Positions 34,801 through 46,641 of a DNA stretch of 64,000 nucleotides are shown piece after piece. The notes under the pieces were generated by a model. That model was not told the origin of the DNA. It did not search any database and saw nothing but the letters and a program-made list of their open reading frames with translations. How positions within the stretch are numbered: the stretch's first letter is position 1; each line of letters begins with the position of its first letter. Origin of the DNA: Siphonodentalium dalli (Eukaryota; Mollusca; Scaphopoda; Gadilida; Siphonodentaliidae); NCBI GenBank assembly GCA_032622095.1, contig CP136062.1, forward strand, positions 152,576,875 through 152,640,874, given 5' to 3'. The translations under genes and the position numbers were made by a program.

Positions 34801-35370
34801 TCCTCGCATTGGTAATTGGGGAGGTGAAGTTCGTTGCAGGTTTGACATGATTGTTTTGATACGTCAGAGTAAACACGAATACTATATTATCCAACCATCA
34901 TCACATTAGGAATCTCCTTACAATTTGTCATTTGAAGATAGCGGGTGCCATTTTCAACATTCGAATCCTTGATGAATCCTCCTTTAAACGTTTCTTCCAC
35001 TAGGTTGCCGTATGTAGACACTGCTTGTATGAGATCGGAGTCATCCATATATATGGGTACATCTTTCAGTGTGACATGAAGGTTTTTCTATCAATCTCAG
35101 TGGGACGAAAACAATCTCCTATATAGATTTACTCCAGTACTAATAACATCATTTTTGACTGCCGGTTCCGAGAGAGTAATATAACATTATTTCCCAGTTA
35201 TTTGGACTGCTATGATTTTACTCACGTCCACTACTTGTTGTACTGCTCGTATGACGTCTCCGTGTCTAATATAGCGAATTTTTTGAAAACTGACAGTGCA
35301 CTTCCTTCTAGTACCCGGTTCCATCATATTTATTTTGATCCCGTTTATAATATATAATGTCACTGATTGT
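34800..35370 (-). pseudogene. LINE ORF1 fragment with zinc-knuckle end
   Basis: Minus-strand frames without usable starts read GTRRKCTVSFQKIRYIRHGD, then VTLKDVPIYMDDSDLIQAVS, then NVENGTRYLQMT, and finish with SCQTCNELHLPNYQC, a knuckle-like C-x2-C-x3-H-x5-C. An RRM-like nucleic-acid-binding domain followed by a knuckle is usual for ORF1 of mollusc LINEs. In-frame stops (for example near 34,895 and 35,100) show decay. I infer the assignment from layout and motif style. Confidence 0.6.
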
Positions 35371-35400
35371 ATGTGTACTGTCTTGATCTAATCTGCACCA

Positions 35401-37924
35401 CCGATCTTCACCCATAAACCATATTTAAAGCTATTTCCACCGCTAATAAACCACATCGCATCCGCCATTGACCGGTGTTGAGTCTGAATTAATACAGACA
35501 TGTAGACTATGTATTCTATTTGTGGGGGGGGGGGGTACACCCTCGGTCGATTCTATTTTATTATTAAACAAGCATCCTATAACCAAATATAAGACCATCA
35601 AGACCGTGACATGTCATTGACGTGCTTGATTCCCTTTAGCTGAGAATGAGAATTTCCCATCAGAATATCTAGTTTGATTCGCCTGGTCTGACATCCTCAG
35701 CTCGACGACATGATTCGTACACGACATGTCACTTTAGCTCGAGTGGTCAGGTTACTACTTTTTCAGATTTTTGCAGTTTTGGACTAGGATTCGGTCTATT
35801 CAACAAGGGACATTCTATGCTCGCAGATAAACAGACATGCGAGTCACAGAAACAATTACAGACGACAAATATATAAGAGACGAGACTGTCACGAGAGTTT
35901 GTTATTGAAATTTGCTTTTACTTCCATGAAGTAGAAACTAAACAATGTAACTGTTGTTGCCAAAATTTCGCACATTAGACTGGTTCTTGTCCCAATTACA
36001 GCATCTTCCCGATTTGCAGTAACATGACCCTTTTGTGTCACGCTCGAGTACCGCCGTTGCAATATGTACCATAGATCTGTGTATACATGATTCACGTACA
36101 TGTATGTGCGACACATTCAGAACCACTCTGTTATCTGGAGAGTGTATAGTGTGCATTATTCTTAAATAGTTGCAAAGAATTGCAGTAACTGTTGTCTGAT
36201 TCTCGAAAGATCGAAAGACACATGTCGCGTCATTACATGCCACATTCACTTTTGTTTAATTAACCGAGTGACACACTTTGTACCAATTCTACATGTAATC
36301 CATGTTGATTTCCAATTATAACTTGTACACTCGGCAATATTAAAGGTCGTATCTCCTTCGGCGTTATTATTCGGAAGTGATCTCGCTCTACGTTCCGTAA
36401 AAGTCGTATCTCTAAACACGTTTACGTCGTTTTCTAGCGATGGAGCGCATAGACTGTGAAATGTCGCATCTAGGTGTATTTCTGTGTCATGGATAATATT
36501 CGCATAGTTACAGCGAGGTCAGAACAATGCAAATATGAAAACTGAGCAACCGAAACTTCACACCCGAATTGATCGGAAAATAGAATATTGACTTAGGACC
36601 TTGTAGCATTGTTGCGAAGATATGGCCAATTGTTTTCATTCTTAGCTGCCCGACGAATGGTTAGAACAGATTCCGTAGTACCGGCTGTCTGGTTGACAAA
36701 GTTAAATTCGATTTATCAGGGGTTTCGCGATTGTTGTCACCACAGCATCGCATTACCTACTTTCAACCAAAATATGTGTACTTTTTAATTCGTGTCTCAC
36801 ATTGGGTAACATTTTACAATTTATAATGCTGAAATTGATGCAGATAATTATATAGACGGGGAATATTACATATTCAGGGGTATATCAGTCGCCATGACAA
36901 CAGTTATATTCGCCAAAAACAATACGAAATGAGAGGTGTGTTTATGACCAGTCAGTTCTATATAATACAGTGCATGCACATCTCTATTTAATTCAATGAG
37001 ACGAAATATTTTTGACTGGACTCACTATTTATCGACTTTCTGATGTGAAAATAATACATTTTGGCAGCCATTTTGAAAACGGTTTCCATGGTGACGAGAG
37101 AACCTGTTGACGAAATCTACCCAAATTATTTTGGAAGCCCTTGACCCAAGGTACATAACTTATATAGAGTTTGCTCTAGAGCAAGAAACCCCTGCGGGGC
37201 CATATGCTGGGTCCAGTATTATTATGTATAACCTGAATTTACTACAGCCACGTCTTAAAATATCCACGTCCGATTTACAATACCTTTCTATCTCTTTATG
37301 AAAATAAAAAATGTCCCCACCCTAGCTTCATACCATTTTAGAAATGCTCTCTCTATTTTCCTCCGACATTAAGGTGACGTTTACACATAGCCGGTGAATC
37401 CGTTACCCGAAGATACGCATATATTCATGTGTCTCCTTTACTTGTTAATAGTTTTAGTTTTAGTTTTCACTGAACTGCAATATGATATTGCTGTACACTT
37501 GTAAACAGCTAGCCGCTTCCTGTTAGAGGTATTGTTGGGCAGTATAGTGAAATGAAACTTTTTAGAAATGGAAATGCCGAAATTATTAATATCCAACTCA
37601 AACTTTCAGGTATTGCTATTGGTAATTTTAAAGATATTTAAACAACATTGTTAATGGTTTGTTTGAGTTCATAGACAGCATGTGAAGTGAGTGTCGCACC
37701 AAAAGCATTGTCATTGTCAGTTTTGAGATCTTTTCGTCGCATACATCTACAAATTGGTGTCTAATCATTCGGATTGGATTTTCTCTCCAATATATTTTGA
37801 TACAATCTGTATTCGAGAGATAACCCACATCATCCGGACCTCAATGATATGATCGTGAATGAGTATTGATATACCCCACTAAATTTTGACAAACACCAGT
37901 AATGGTGTGTAGATAATTTACATA
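35401..37924. other. Long stretch with nothing firmly recognised
   Basis: A G-run lies at 35524-35533. The minus-strand frames at 35889-36249 overlap and have no recognised domain. GTTTCCATGGTGAC at 37082-37095 is close to the RFX X-box palindrome but has one mismatch in a key position, with no gene next to it. At 37787 a Helitron-5'-like phrase (TCTCTCCAATATATTTTGAT) stands alone. Confidence 0.35.
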
Positions 37925-38493
37925 TCTCTCCTATATATTTTGATACAATCTATCTAATTTACATATCTCTCTTATATATTTGGATACAATCTATCTGTTT
38001 GTCTGTTTGTCATTTATACAAATCTACGATTCTCCACCGATCGAGACCAAACTTCGTATCTAGGGGTAAAATTCCACGGACACGGTCGTTGCCGTATTGG
38101 CGACCCCGTGCGACTCCCGTGCAGCGCATGCGCAGACGAGATATCGGAAACGGATGGAGCTATCGACTTGAAATTTGCTATGTGAATGTATCTTGCCCCG
38201 GATACGAATTTTATCGGGTCGCCGAGCCCGTGCGACGCCAGGTTCGCGCATGCGCAGACGAGATCTCGGAAACGGGTGGAGCTATCGACTTGAAATTTGG
38301 TATGTGAATGTATCTTGCCCCGGATACGAATTGTATCGGGTCGCCGAGCCCGTGCGACGCCAGCTTCGCGCATGCGCAGAACAGATCTCGGAAACGGGTG
38401 GAGCTATCGACTTGAAATTTGGTTTTTGAATAGCTATCGACTTGAAATTTGTTTTTTTTTAATAGCCCGGACAACTTCGGGCTCATCGGCTAG
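37925..38493 (+). mobile_element. Single Helitron-like element, 122-bp monomer family
   Basis: The plus-strand 5' end A/TCTCTCTTATATATTTGG (from 37966) is preceded by a 41-bp partial duplicate of itself (37925-37965). A GTCTGTTTGTC stretch follows, then three 122-bp monomers (with GCGCATGCGC at about 38125, 38247 and 38369). The 3' end is the hairpin AGCCCGGACAACTTCGGGCT, CATCGG, and CTAG at 38490-38493, followed by T. TC start, terminal hairpin, CTAG end and A/T target fit Helitrons. It is the same family as H2-H6 in the 49-52-kb array but inserted alone. No coding sequence. Confidence 0.75.
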
Positions 38494-39494
<1,001 letters not shown>

Positions 39495-39989
39495 CATACA
39501 TGTACATGAACACGCACATTTAATTCCCTCGAATGCGCAACAAATGTACCATGCACATGCAGAGTACGTGTACCATCATCAGTTAGTATTTATAATAATA
39601 GCTTATAACCAAGGTGCGTGACCACAGACGGACAGCTGATTAGAGACAATCAAACTGACACACTGACCAATATATACACAGGTGAAAAACGGGCTGGTCT
39701 ATCAGCGATTGCACAATAATATTGTTCGAGTTAATTGTTGAAAGGAAATCGCCCATGACGGCATGACCCCAGATAAATATATAACTTAATCCAGACGACA
39801 ATCAGGTGCTTGTACTAAATAATTTTATCCAAAAGTTGAAAACCGTATAGCTGAGTATCCGGATAGCCGTAATTCTTATCCGGCGAAGTATAAACACTCT
39901 ATTGTTATCGCTACCGGCTAAAGCGAATACGATCTTCGCCGGGTAATGTATAAACACCCCCTAAGTCAGGTTTATAGTACTTTATGACC

Positions 39990-41714
39990 AGATATGGTCG
40001 TACATAATTCTGAAAATCCTGTGTATTTGCCCAATGGGGAAAATGACCTTTTGCCATTTTTTTCAATTTTAAATGTTTTTGGAAATTTAGACAATGCCAT
40101 AGGAATGAAACTCAATGAATCGATAATCCTAACACCATTACGAGCTCAATATTGTGTTACCATTCATAATAACACTAGGCTTTGAATGTCCATTGTTTAC
40201 CAAGTAGTGTAAGAGAAATTGACTATCATAGACTCTTGCATTGTGAGCAATACATGTCGTACCTTTATGGTCATTTGTGTAAAACAACCACTTACAAAAT
40301 CTTTCTAATATATTTTCACCTCTAAACACATGTTCTCTATTGGTATATACATAATCACATGAATTGCTTATTTCATCAATGGGTTTATATATACAATTTT
40401 CACAAGCAATTTGTGCAACACAAAAATTTGGTACAGAACGCCAGTATCTTGTTGACATTCAAAATAAAACATATGAATGGTACCTTGGCTTCTTTCTGTG
40501 ATTCTTTCTTTCATCTTGCTGAATGTGGCATCTGTTGTCTGGTTCAAAAAATGTTCATGCAGTATTTACACATCTTCTGTCCCGTGCAAATATGTCTCTT
40601 ATTCTTTCTTCTGATGATTTCCACCCCACACTTTTCACGCATACGTATCAAATCACAAACGAATTTGCTTTGTCCCGGTGAACTTTTCAAATGGTTGTCG
40701 AAGCATCGTTGACTTCTGCATGTCCTTTTTTTGCATAATATATTTGTTGTTCAATGGGACATATCTGGCTCTCGAAGTAGATACAGTTGTGTGAGCAAGG
40801 ATGGTCACCTCTGTTACTCCAGCCGACATCACAGTGTTCGCAATAATATGAACATCCTAGAAATCCTGTGATAGTTGTGATCACAACGTAGTGGTTATCT
40901 TTAAAATACAAATGAACTTTACTTTCTTTTCTGACTAGTGGTGGTTGGCAAAGCAGGCCTTCGTCAGAAAATTGACTGTGTATGTCGATGACATAGACCG
41001 GGTACAGTTGTCTTGTATGCTTTTGTATTCCTCCAGTCCACAACTGCTGTCATGCGGAATACCAGCTTTATCAAGCGATATGTTTGTAGATTCACGCTGA
41101 GGACCTCTTGCTGGTCTTATTCGTTTCCATTGCTGTTTCCATTCAATGGTCTCATTTTTATCTGCATTGCACACACCAACAACGATAGCCCTCGCAAAAC
41201 ACATGCTATCTGCATTCTGAATCAGAAGAATTATTTTCTTTGTTGTTTTCATGTTGTTTTTATCACCAAATGCTCCATAATGTAATGTAAGTCTTGCTGT
41301 CCCCGCAGGCATGTGCGTAACATTGATGTCAAATGGCATCTGCTCATCGTGGATTTTGAATTTTGTATTTGACTGTGCAACTTTCTCTATGTGGTCCAGC
41401 AATAATTGGCTAGTTAGATTATCAGCTTCTGTAAACGGAACGTGAATTCCTAGATCTAACTCTGGGTGATAGATGGAAATTCTACCCTGATCTCTTCGTC
41501 CTGCGTCACATTCATCTTTCAAACTGTTCACCAGATCTTCGAAAATTCTACGAACATCAAATATAACTCCAAATTTCTTCGACGCAGTTTTGAATCTTCT
41601 CGAATATTTATCTGTCAAATTTTTGGTGGTGTAATATTTATCCTCATCGAGTCTTAATCTTGTTCTGCTCTCTTGCTCACTATCGCTATCGGAGTATGGT
41701 ACGAGTCGCTTCAT
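39990..41714 (-). pseudogene. Polinton/Maverick-type family B DNA polymerase, N-terminal fragment, broken
   Basis: The probable ATG is at 41712-41714. The first 260 codons are open and show FKTASKKFGVIFD, then RLTLHYGAFGDK and ARAIVVGVCNADK. A frame change near 41,010 leads to VYVIDIHSQF, then YFKDNHYVVITTITGFLGCS and YYCEHCDVGW with further paired cysteines (zinc-binding region). More frame changes near 40,690, 40,540 and 40,460 separate a cysteine-rich segment, a YFEC block (the exonuclease I acidic motif has lost its Asp), VPNFCVAQIACENC, and CIAHNARVYDSQFLLHYLV. A last shift at about 40,138 leads to RIIDSLSFIPMALSKFPKTF (exonuclease II/III neighbourhood). The sequence stops near 39,990, before any palm motif, so no polymerase active site is present. 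Such self-synthesising DNA transposons replicate with this enzyme. This copy is a dead remnant. Confidence 0.85.
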
Positions 41715-41836
41715 TCTGAAATGACGGTTTGGCGCAAATCGGGTTGCTTTTGTGCTCGCATACGGACATGCGTAGTCATCGCCGTGCAGGAGCATAACAG
41801 CTATGCGATCCACGACTACAGAGTAACAACATACAG

Positions 41837-42355
41837 CATTTGAGAAATATCGCATTAGCTGTGTTAAAGAATACAAAGTGGACACCACCATATGGTAACT
41901 GCTTCAGATGTAACTCTAGTTCACATTGGGCTTTTCAATGTGATATTGCTTCGAAAAAGAAACAGATGCACGAATCATCAATGATGATGGGTGATGTTTA
42001 TCCCGGGAGTCCGAGTTGGACACACACATCGGAAAATAATAACAAATATTATCAATTCACGCAAGAAGATGTTGTCACCGATGTTGATCAATGCATACAA
42101 ACCGGAGCATCAGCGGTCGAAATCGCGGATATGAAAACTGAGAATGACAATCAAGATATATCATCCGAACCGTTAAATGATGAAATCACCATTCTAGACA
42201 CAGGTGACTCGCAGCTGGAAGTGACAAACGCTGTAGCTGAAGGCGATATCGCTACAGAAAATTCGCAAAAGACAATACCAACCAGAAAACGCGCACATCA
42301 CCAAAATAATTCAAAAAAGTTAAACATGATGAATAAATTATTTATCATTATTTGA
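41837..42355 (+). CDS. CCHC zinc-knuckle ORF, unrecognised (partial)
   Basis: A plus-strand frame is open from about 41802 to a stop at 42353-42355. There is no ATG before the knuckle CFRCNSSSHWAFQC, a perfect C-x2-C-x4-H-x4-C nucleic-acid-binding motif at about residues 20-33. A possible acceptor (ACATACAG) at 41829-41836 suggests an internal or terminal exon. The rest is acidic and Asn/Thr rich and ends in a basic patch (PTRKRAHHQNNSKK). It starts head to head with the Polinton polymerase remnant and overlaps its upstream region, so it may be another gene of that element or an independent exon. Function unknown. Confidence 0.4.
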   Translation, partial: HLRNIALAVLKNTKWTPPYGNCFRCNSSSHWAFQCDIASKKKQMHESSMMMGDVYPGSPSWTHTSENNNKYYQFTQEDVVTDVDQCIQTGASAVEIADMKTENDNQDISSEPLNDEITILDTGDSQLEVTNAVAEGDIATENSQKTIPTRKRAHHQNNSKKLNMMNKLFIII

Positions 42356-43050
42356 ATGTTACGTTTTTTCTTTCGTAACCCCGAAAAGCTAATGCTCTAG
42401 AGCTATCTCAACTATATTTTGGGGCCCTGAAAAGGGCCGTTTATTGATGTGGAGTCAAAGACATTCCGACAAATCCGGGTATAGTCCTCCCTCTTTTAAT
42501 CTTCGGTCTCCAATGTGGCTCCGATACGTACTCCGATGCCGCACTGGAATTCTTTCACTCCTGTCTTTATCATTTGCTTCTGCTGGGCAGAATCCCGAAC
42601 ATTTTTCCTGCCAATGCTTAAATCGATCGGCAGAAAACTGCAATAAAAACTTCTTCTTTTCAGAAAACAAGTCGAATAATAACGACGACATCACACCGCG
42701 CCGCATCATATATGAATTGCGAGGGCGTCGCTGACGACGTAACGGTGTCTCACCCCAAAATTTCGCTGAACGCCAACTTAGTTGTGTTTCCTTTTTTGAC
42801 AATAAATCATCATATTTCTGTAAATAAAACACCGATTTGATTCAGGAAAGTTTTATTTGTACCGTATTACCATTATCAATACAAACATAGCATAATTTAC
42901 GCTAAAGAATTACTCTTATATCAGATTGTACATTTCACAACGCTATCGTCATCGAATATATATTCGAAGACTTTCGCATTTGTTAAAAATGCACTGGTAA
43001 AGTAACACATTTCGCTAACGTCCCGGGTTCTCTGTTTTTCTTCGCCTAGC
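42356..43050. other. Non-coding, nothing firmly recognised
   Basis: A minus-strand frame of 125 codons (42455-42832) is basic (RRQRRPRNSYMMRRG) and has no partner that I recognise. The plus strand overlaps it with another frame. I do not call either. Confidence 0.3.
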
Positions 43051-43059
43051 ACACTGTCC

Positions 43060-43440
43060 TTATAAGTCCTGGCTCGTGGGTAATCTGGCCCACCCTGGGC
43101 TCGTGGTCACTCTGGCCCGCCCCCTCCTCGGCGGCCACTCTGGCACACCCCTTGCGCGACGGCCACTCTGGGTCACCCTGGACACTTTGGCCCTGCCACT
43201 CTGGGCCACCCCTTGCTTGGCGGCCAATATCCCTCCTCCACTGCCAATCTGGGCCACCCCTGCCATCGATGCCACTGTGGGCCATGGGCCAGAGTGGCCG
43301 TCGAGCAAGGGGTGGCCTAGAGTGGCAGTCGAGGAGGGGTACCGCCCATTCCTCGACTGGCACTCTGGGCCATGTGCCAGAGTGGCATTCGAGCAAGGGT
43401 GTGGCCCAGAGTGGCAGCCATTATTACTGTCGTTCCGGCT
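43060..43440. repeat. Foldback minisatellite (GGCCACTCTGG family), copy 2
   Basis: Units of about 25-30 bp (GGCGGCCACTCTGGnnCACCCC) run to a centre at CCATGG (43282-43287) and then read as their complement (GGGCCAGAGTGGCCGTCGAG). A second small inversion follows at GGGCCATGTGCCAGAGTGG (43368 onward). It is longer than, but the same in design as, the array at 18.56 kb. The overlapping W- and R-rich frames on both strands are artefacts of the repeat. Confidence 0.85.
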
Positions 43441-43499
43441 CTATGGTACCAAACGCTGAACCATCGAAGCTGAACATATGTATATAGGTATACTTTTAA

Positions 43500-44106
43500 T
43501 GGGGAAATGTTATTAGACACACGTAGGCGACGTTAACCTCGGACATCTTAAAATGGCACTAATAGTTATTTTGTTTATATATGTTTTCCCTGGGAGCGGA
43601 AACCTTGTACATATAAGTAATTTGACCCGGGGAATCTTATTAGACAGGTCCCGTTAACATCAACTGTCTTCAAATAGCACTAATCATTGTTTTATTTTTG
43701 GCTATAGGCGACCAAACGGCTGGACTATCGGAACTGAAAATGTTTACACAAGGTCACCGATAAATGGAATATCATGGGACAGGCGCCATTTTCCTCCGAT
43801 GACTTAAACGGCACATTGAGGTAATTTGGCTCGGGGATTGTCATGTGATATGTGCCATTGGCATCAGATGACTTAAAAGGGGAACTAATAATTAGTAATA
43901 AAGAGCGTTTAATGTCAACTTCAAAGTTATCGGGAGAGTTCATGCAATAGGTGATGTTTACTACAGGTAACTAATAATTAATTTATATGACTTGAAGGGG
44001 CACTACTAATTTACTCATCTTACGCGAGCAACACCGGGTACCCCAGCTAGTTTTATATACGCCGGGTACCCCGGCCAGATTGATATACGCAGGGTACCCC
44101 AGCTAG
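43500..44106 (+). mobile_element. Helitron-like sequence with three stacked 3' ends
   Basis: A diverged unit of about 130 bp (TTATTAGACA, CGTTAACnTC, CACTAATnnTT) repeats between 43,509 and 43,980. The region ends with three short tandem 3' termini: CGGGTACCCCAGCTAG/T (CTAG 44047-44050), CGGGTACCCCGGCCAG/A, and AGGGTACCCCAGCTAG/T (CTAG 44103-44106), spaced by about 28 bp. CTAG followed by T after a GC-rich hairpin-like stretch matches the other Helitron ends in the window. The 5' end was not found. Confidence 0.5.
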
Positions 44107-44109
44107 TTT

Positions 44110-44901
44110 TATATAAAGCTGATTTACAGATATGTTTTGTGAATAAAATTACTGATAAAACTGAAGATTTTGTATATTATTTGTCTATACATCGAGCGCA
44201 AATCTCGATGAAACCTGTTAGTTGAAATGAAATTTCCTTTATTGAGGGCGTTCACAATACATGATTCTGACGCTCCAAACGTTTTTTGCGAGATTTCCCG
44301 AAGTGTGTGTTCGAAATATAGCAAAATTGTCCGACAGGTTGTATGTATTACACCAGACAAATCGAATTAGAATAAATATTATTGATGGATGCGTTTCCCG
44401 GTAGGTGTCTTAGATTCATATATATTATTGTGTAGCTAGGAAACTACATACAACTTGTTATGAAGAGAGAAAATATGCAACGGTTTTCATTATTTGGCTA
44501 AAAATGTATTTAATTGGTCTCGGCAGCCCGGCAGACTTGGTATGAGGGGCATAGACCAATATAAAAACCGTTGCATGTCACATTTAATACTAAATACTCA
44601 TTGACGAGTAGCTCCACAGACGTCCGTCCTATATATGGTCTTATAACCCGAACAATTCCCATCAATAAACCAAACACAATTCCCATCAATAAATAGGAAT
44701 CATTCTACAATTCCCATATTCTGTCGTATGCTCATAATTCCTGAGCATCCCTCCCGACGAATAATACTCTTCCAATGTATAACTGAATCAGAGACTCCAT
44801 TTAGTCTCCATAAGTTTCAAAAAATTGTGGCCCAATCCCTTTTGTATATTATGCAAATAAGATATGTTTTAAGTCAACCGACCTTGAGTTCTGGATCCTA
44901 C
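44110..44901. other. Non-coding, nothing recognised
   Basis: No supportable gene or repeat. It borders the lectin exon on its downstream (intron) side. Confidence 0.35.
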
Positions 44902-45059
44902 GACGGCAGCTAACCAATCGAACATCTCCTGACTGGTCACCTCGAACAGATGAGCCCCTTCTGCTTCGCACAGAGCTTTGTTCTGACTCACTGTTTGGGC
45001 GTTGAACGCTCCAATCTTGTACCAGACACTAAACTGTTCATTGTATGTGTAACCTGGAA
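44902..45059 (-). CDS. C-type lectin domain, N-terminal half (internal exon)
   Basis: The minus strand has an acceptor (TCCTTCAG, AG at 45061-45060), then a 158-bp exon in the frame PGYTYNEQFSVWYKIGAFNA, then QTVSQNKALCEAEGAHLFEV and TSQEMFDWLAAV, ending at a plausible donor (GTC/GTAGGA, GT at 44901-44900). WYKI, A-x2-C-x2-EGAHL-x-EV and S-x-E-x3-W-L are the signature of the first half of a C-type lectin domain. There is no ATG and no stop, as expected for an internal exon. The exon ends on a codon boundary, whereas the 15.5-kb exon needs one leading base for its first codon, so a further exon carrying the middle of the domain must exist if the two belong to one gene. I did not find it, nor the signal-peptide exon. 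Confidence 0.78.
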
Positions 45060-45254
45060 CTGAAGGATACCGGGGTTATTTCATTAAATATACGCCATTA
45101 TTTTTGTCAACAAACTCTAATGAATGACAAGTTTGAAAAGTTATTTTATTAAATATACGCCACTATATACGCCAGAGTCTTTTAATGCCTGGGACTATTT
45201 CTTTACGCAGGCAAACCACGCATACTGAAGTGAAATGTCATCGCAGATCTCATA

Positions 45255-45581
45255 GAAGCCGATGTTAGTTTCACGTCCCATTTGTTGATTTATGTATATG
45301 TTTTATCGAGGTTTTGGATCATATAATAATAATAGAATCTACAACTCGTCCCAAGTTTATAGCGGAATTATACCCGTCCAATAAATTAGGTCTGGGTCCC
45401 GCCATAGGCTCGGTCCATACCTAATTTGCTGAACTCGTTTTGTAAATTCCGCTATAAACTGGAGACTCGTTGTATTCTATTTATTTCACCTCGATAAAAC
45501 AGACTTAATTCAAAAAAAATTGTTGAATTAAGTCTGTTTTTTTTCGAGGCTTTAATGGGACGTGACACTAACATTGGCTTC
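45255..45581. mobile_element. Long-palindrome MITE with TA target
   Basis: The ends are GAAGCCGATGTTAGT...CACGTCCCATT and the complement AATGGGACGTG...ACTAACATTGGCTTC, a 28-bp inverted repeat with two mismatches. TA flanks it on both sides (45253-45254 and 45582-45583). A second inner inverted repeat (TATAGCGGAATTA... with TAAATTCCGCTATA) and a third perfect hairpin (AAACAGACTTAATTCAA with TTGAATTAAGTCTGTTTT, 45494-45540) fill most of the 327 bp. TA duplication suggests the Tc1/mariner or a similar superfamily. No coding sequence. Confidence 0.75.
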
Positions 45582-45919
45582 TACAACGATGACGTTACAT
45601 GTAACTATATGTTGTTTGCCCGAAGAAATAGTCCCAGGTAAAGACTTTTTTTATGTATTTTATGGGCTAAATTTAAGAAAATAACTTCAAACTCTTCATT
45701 CATTAGTTTGCTGGAATTAATATTGGAAGCCATATTATTTTGAGACGTAGCGTATGAATGTAAACATACGATAAACCGGAAGTCTAATGTCACGTTTGCG
45801 CAAACATAATATATTGTGCCAAGACGGGGTACATATAACGTTCAGACAATCAAAACGATTTGATCATTTATTACAAACTGTTCAATAGAATAACTTCGGG
45901 TCGTTGGTATGGAATATCT

Positions 45920-46160
45920 TCGTTGGGTTCGTCTTCATGTCGTCTACGTGGATCGTGGGCTTCTATTATCTTCATAGGTTGAGTTCGTCGTCCTGTCGTC
46001 TGCGTGGATCGTGGGCTTCTATTATCTTCATAGGTTGAGTTCGTCTTCCTGTCGTCTACGTGTATCGGGGGCTTCTAGTATCTTCATAGGTTGAGTTCGT
46101 CTTCCTGTCGTCTGTGCGTCTCGTATGCTCCTCGTTTCGTCATAGGTTGAATTCGCTGTT
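45920..46160. repeat. 56-bp tandem repeat, about four copies
   Basis: GTTGAGTTCGTCNTCCTGTC followed by GTCT(G/A)CGTGGATCGTGGGCTT and CTATTATCTTCATAG recurs with starts at 45978, 46034 and 46090, plus flanking partial copies. The last copy is diverged. Confidence 0.92.
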
Positions 46161-46285
46161 CACTAGTTGAGCATATCGGCATGTCGTCTGCTGTCGTTGG
46201 GCGTGCCTCGTCGTCGATACATCGGGGATGCGTTGCTCGGAACTACAAGTATTTAGTTTACCTTGTATTCACGGCCATCTCGCCG

Positions 46286-46637
46286 CTTCAACAGCCTAAA
46301 ATATCTTCGATCTGTCTCAATAGAACCATACACATATGGATATCATTGGAATCGGCTCCTTGACCACATTGTGATAGTTACAGTTATGCCCTGTGCCAAT
46401 GCATTCTCTTATATATGCGAGTCGACCATAGGTCGCCTCGCATATATAAGAGAATGCATTGGCCTAAAAAAAATCTTTTTTTAACACTTTTTACCATTTT
46501 TTCTTACATTCTTTAACAATTTTATAATTTTTAATGTGTTAAGCCAATGCATTCTCTTATATATGCGAGGCGACCTATGGTCGACTCGCATATATAAGAG
46601 AATGCATTGGCACAGGGCCGTTCTGTTGGGTAAAGGG
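46286..46637. mobile_element. piggyBac-type nested-palindrome MITE, second copy, one end lost
   Basis: This is the reverse complement of the element at 16.8 kb: CTTCAACAGCCTAAAATATC, then CACAATGTGGTCA-complement sequence, the two 69-bp palindromes, and the end TGTTGGGTAAAGGG (46624-46637) followed by TTAA (46638-46641). The other terminus (about 39 bp including its CCC end) is missing, with unrelated sequence before 46286. The palindromes are practically identical to those of the first copy, but the centre spacer differs by a few bases. Confidence 0.88.
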
Positions 46638-46641
46638 TTAA

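Larger units (their letters stand above)
33430..35400 (-). mobile_element. LINE with large internal deletion
   Basis: On the minus strand an ORF1 fragment (about 35370-34800) runs directly into the second half of a reverse transcriptase (34800-33456). The endonuclease and the first RT motifs are missing. The join is at about 34,800. Neither part has a full-length frame. Confidence 0.75.

Noticed and set aside
37082-37095. RFX X-box-like palindrome GTTTCCATGGTGAC
   Set aside because: One key position deviates from the consensus and there is no gene or promoter next to it, so it is probably chance.
43046-43487. GC-rich W/R/P-rich frames of up to 127 codons on both strands
   Set aside because: Artefacts of the foldback GGCCACTCTGG minisatellite.
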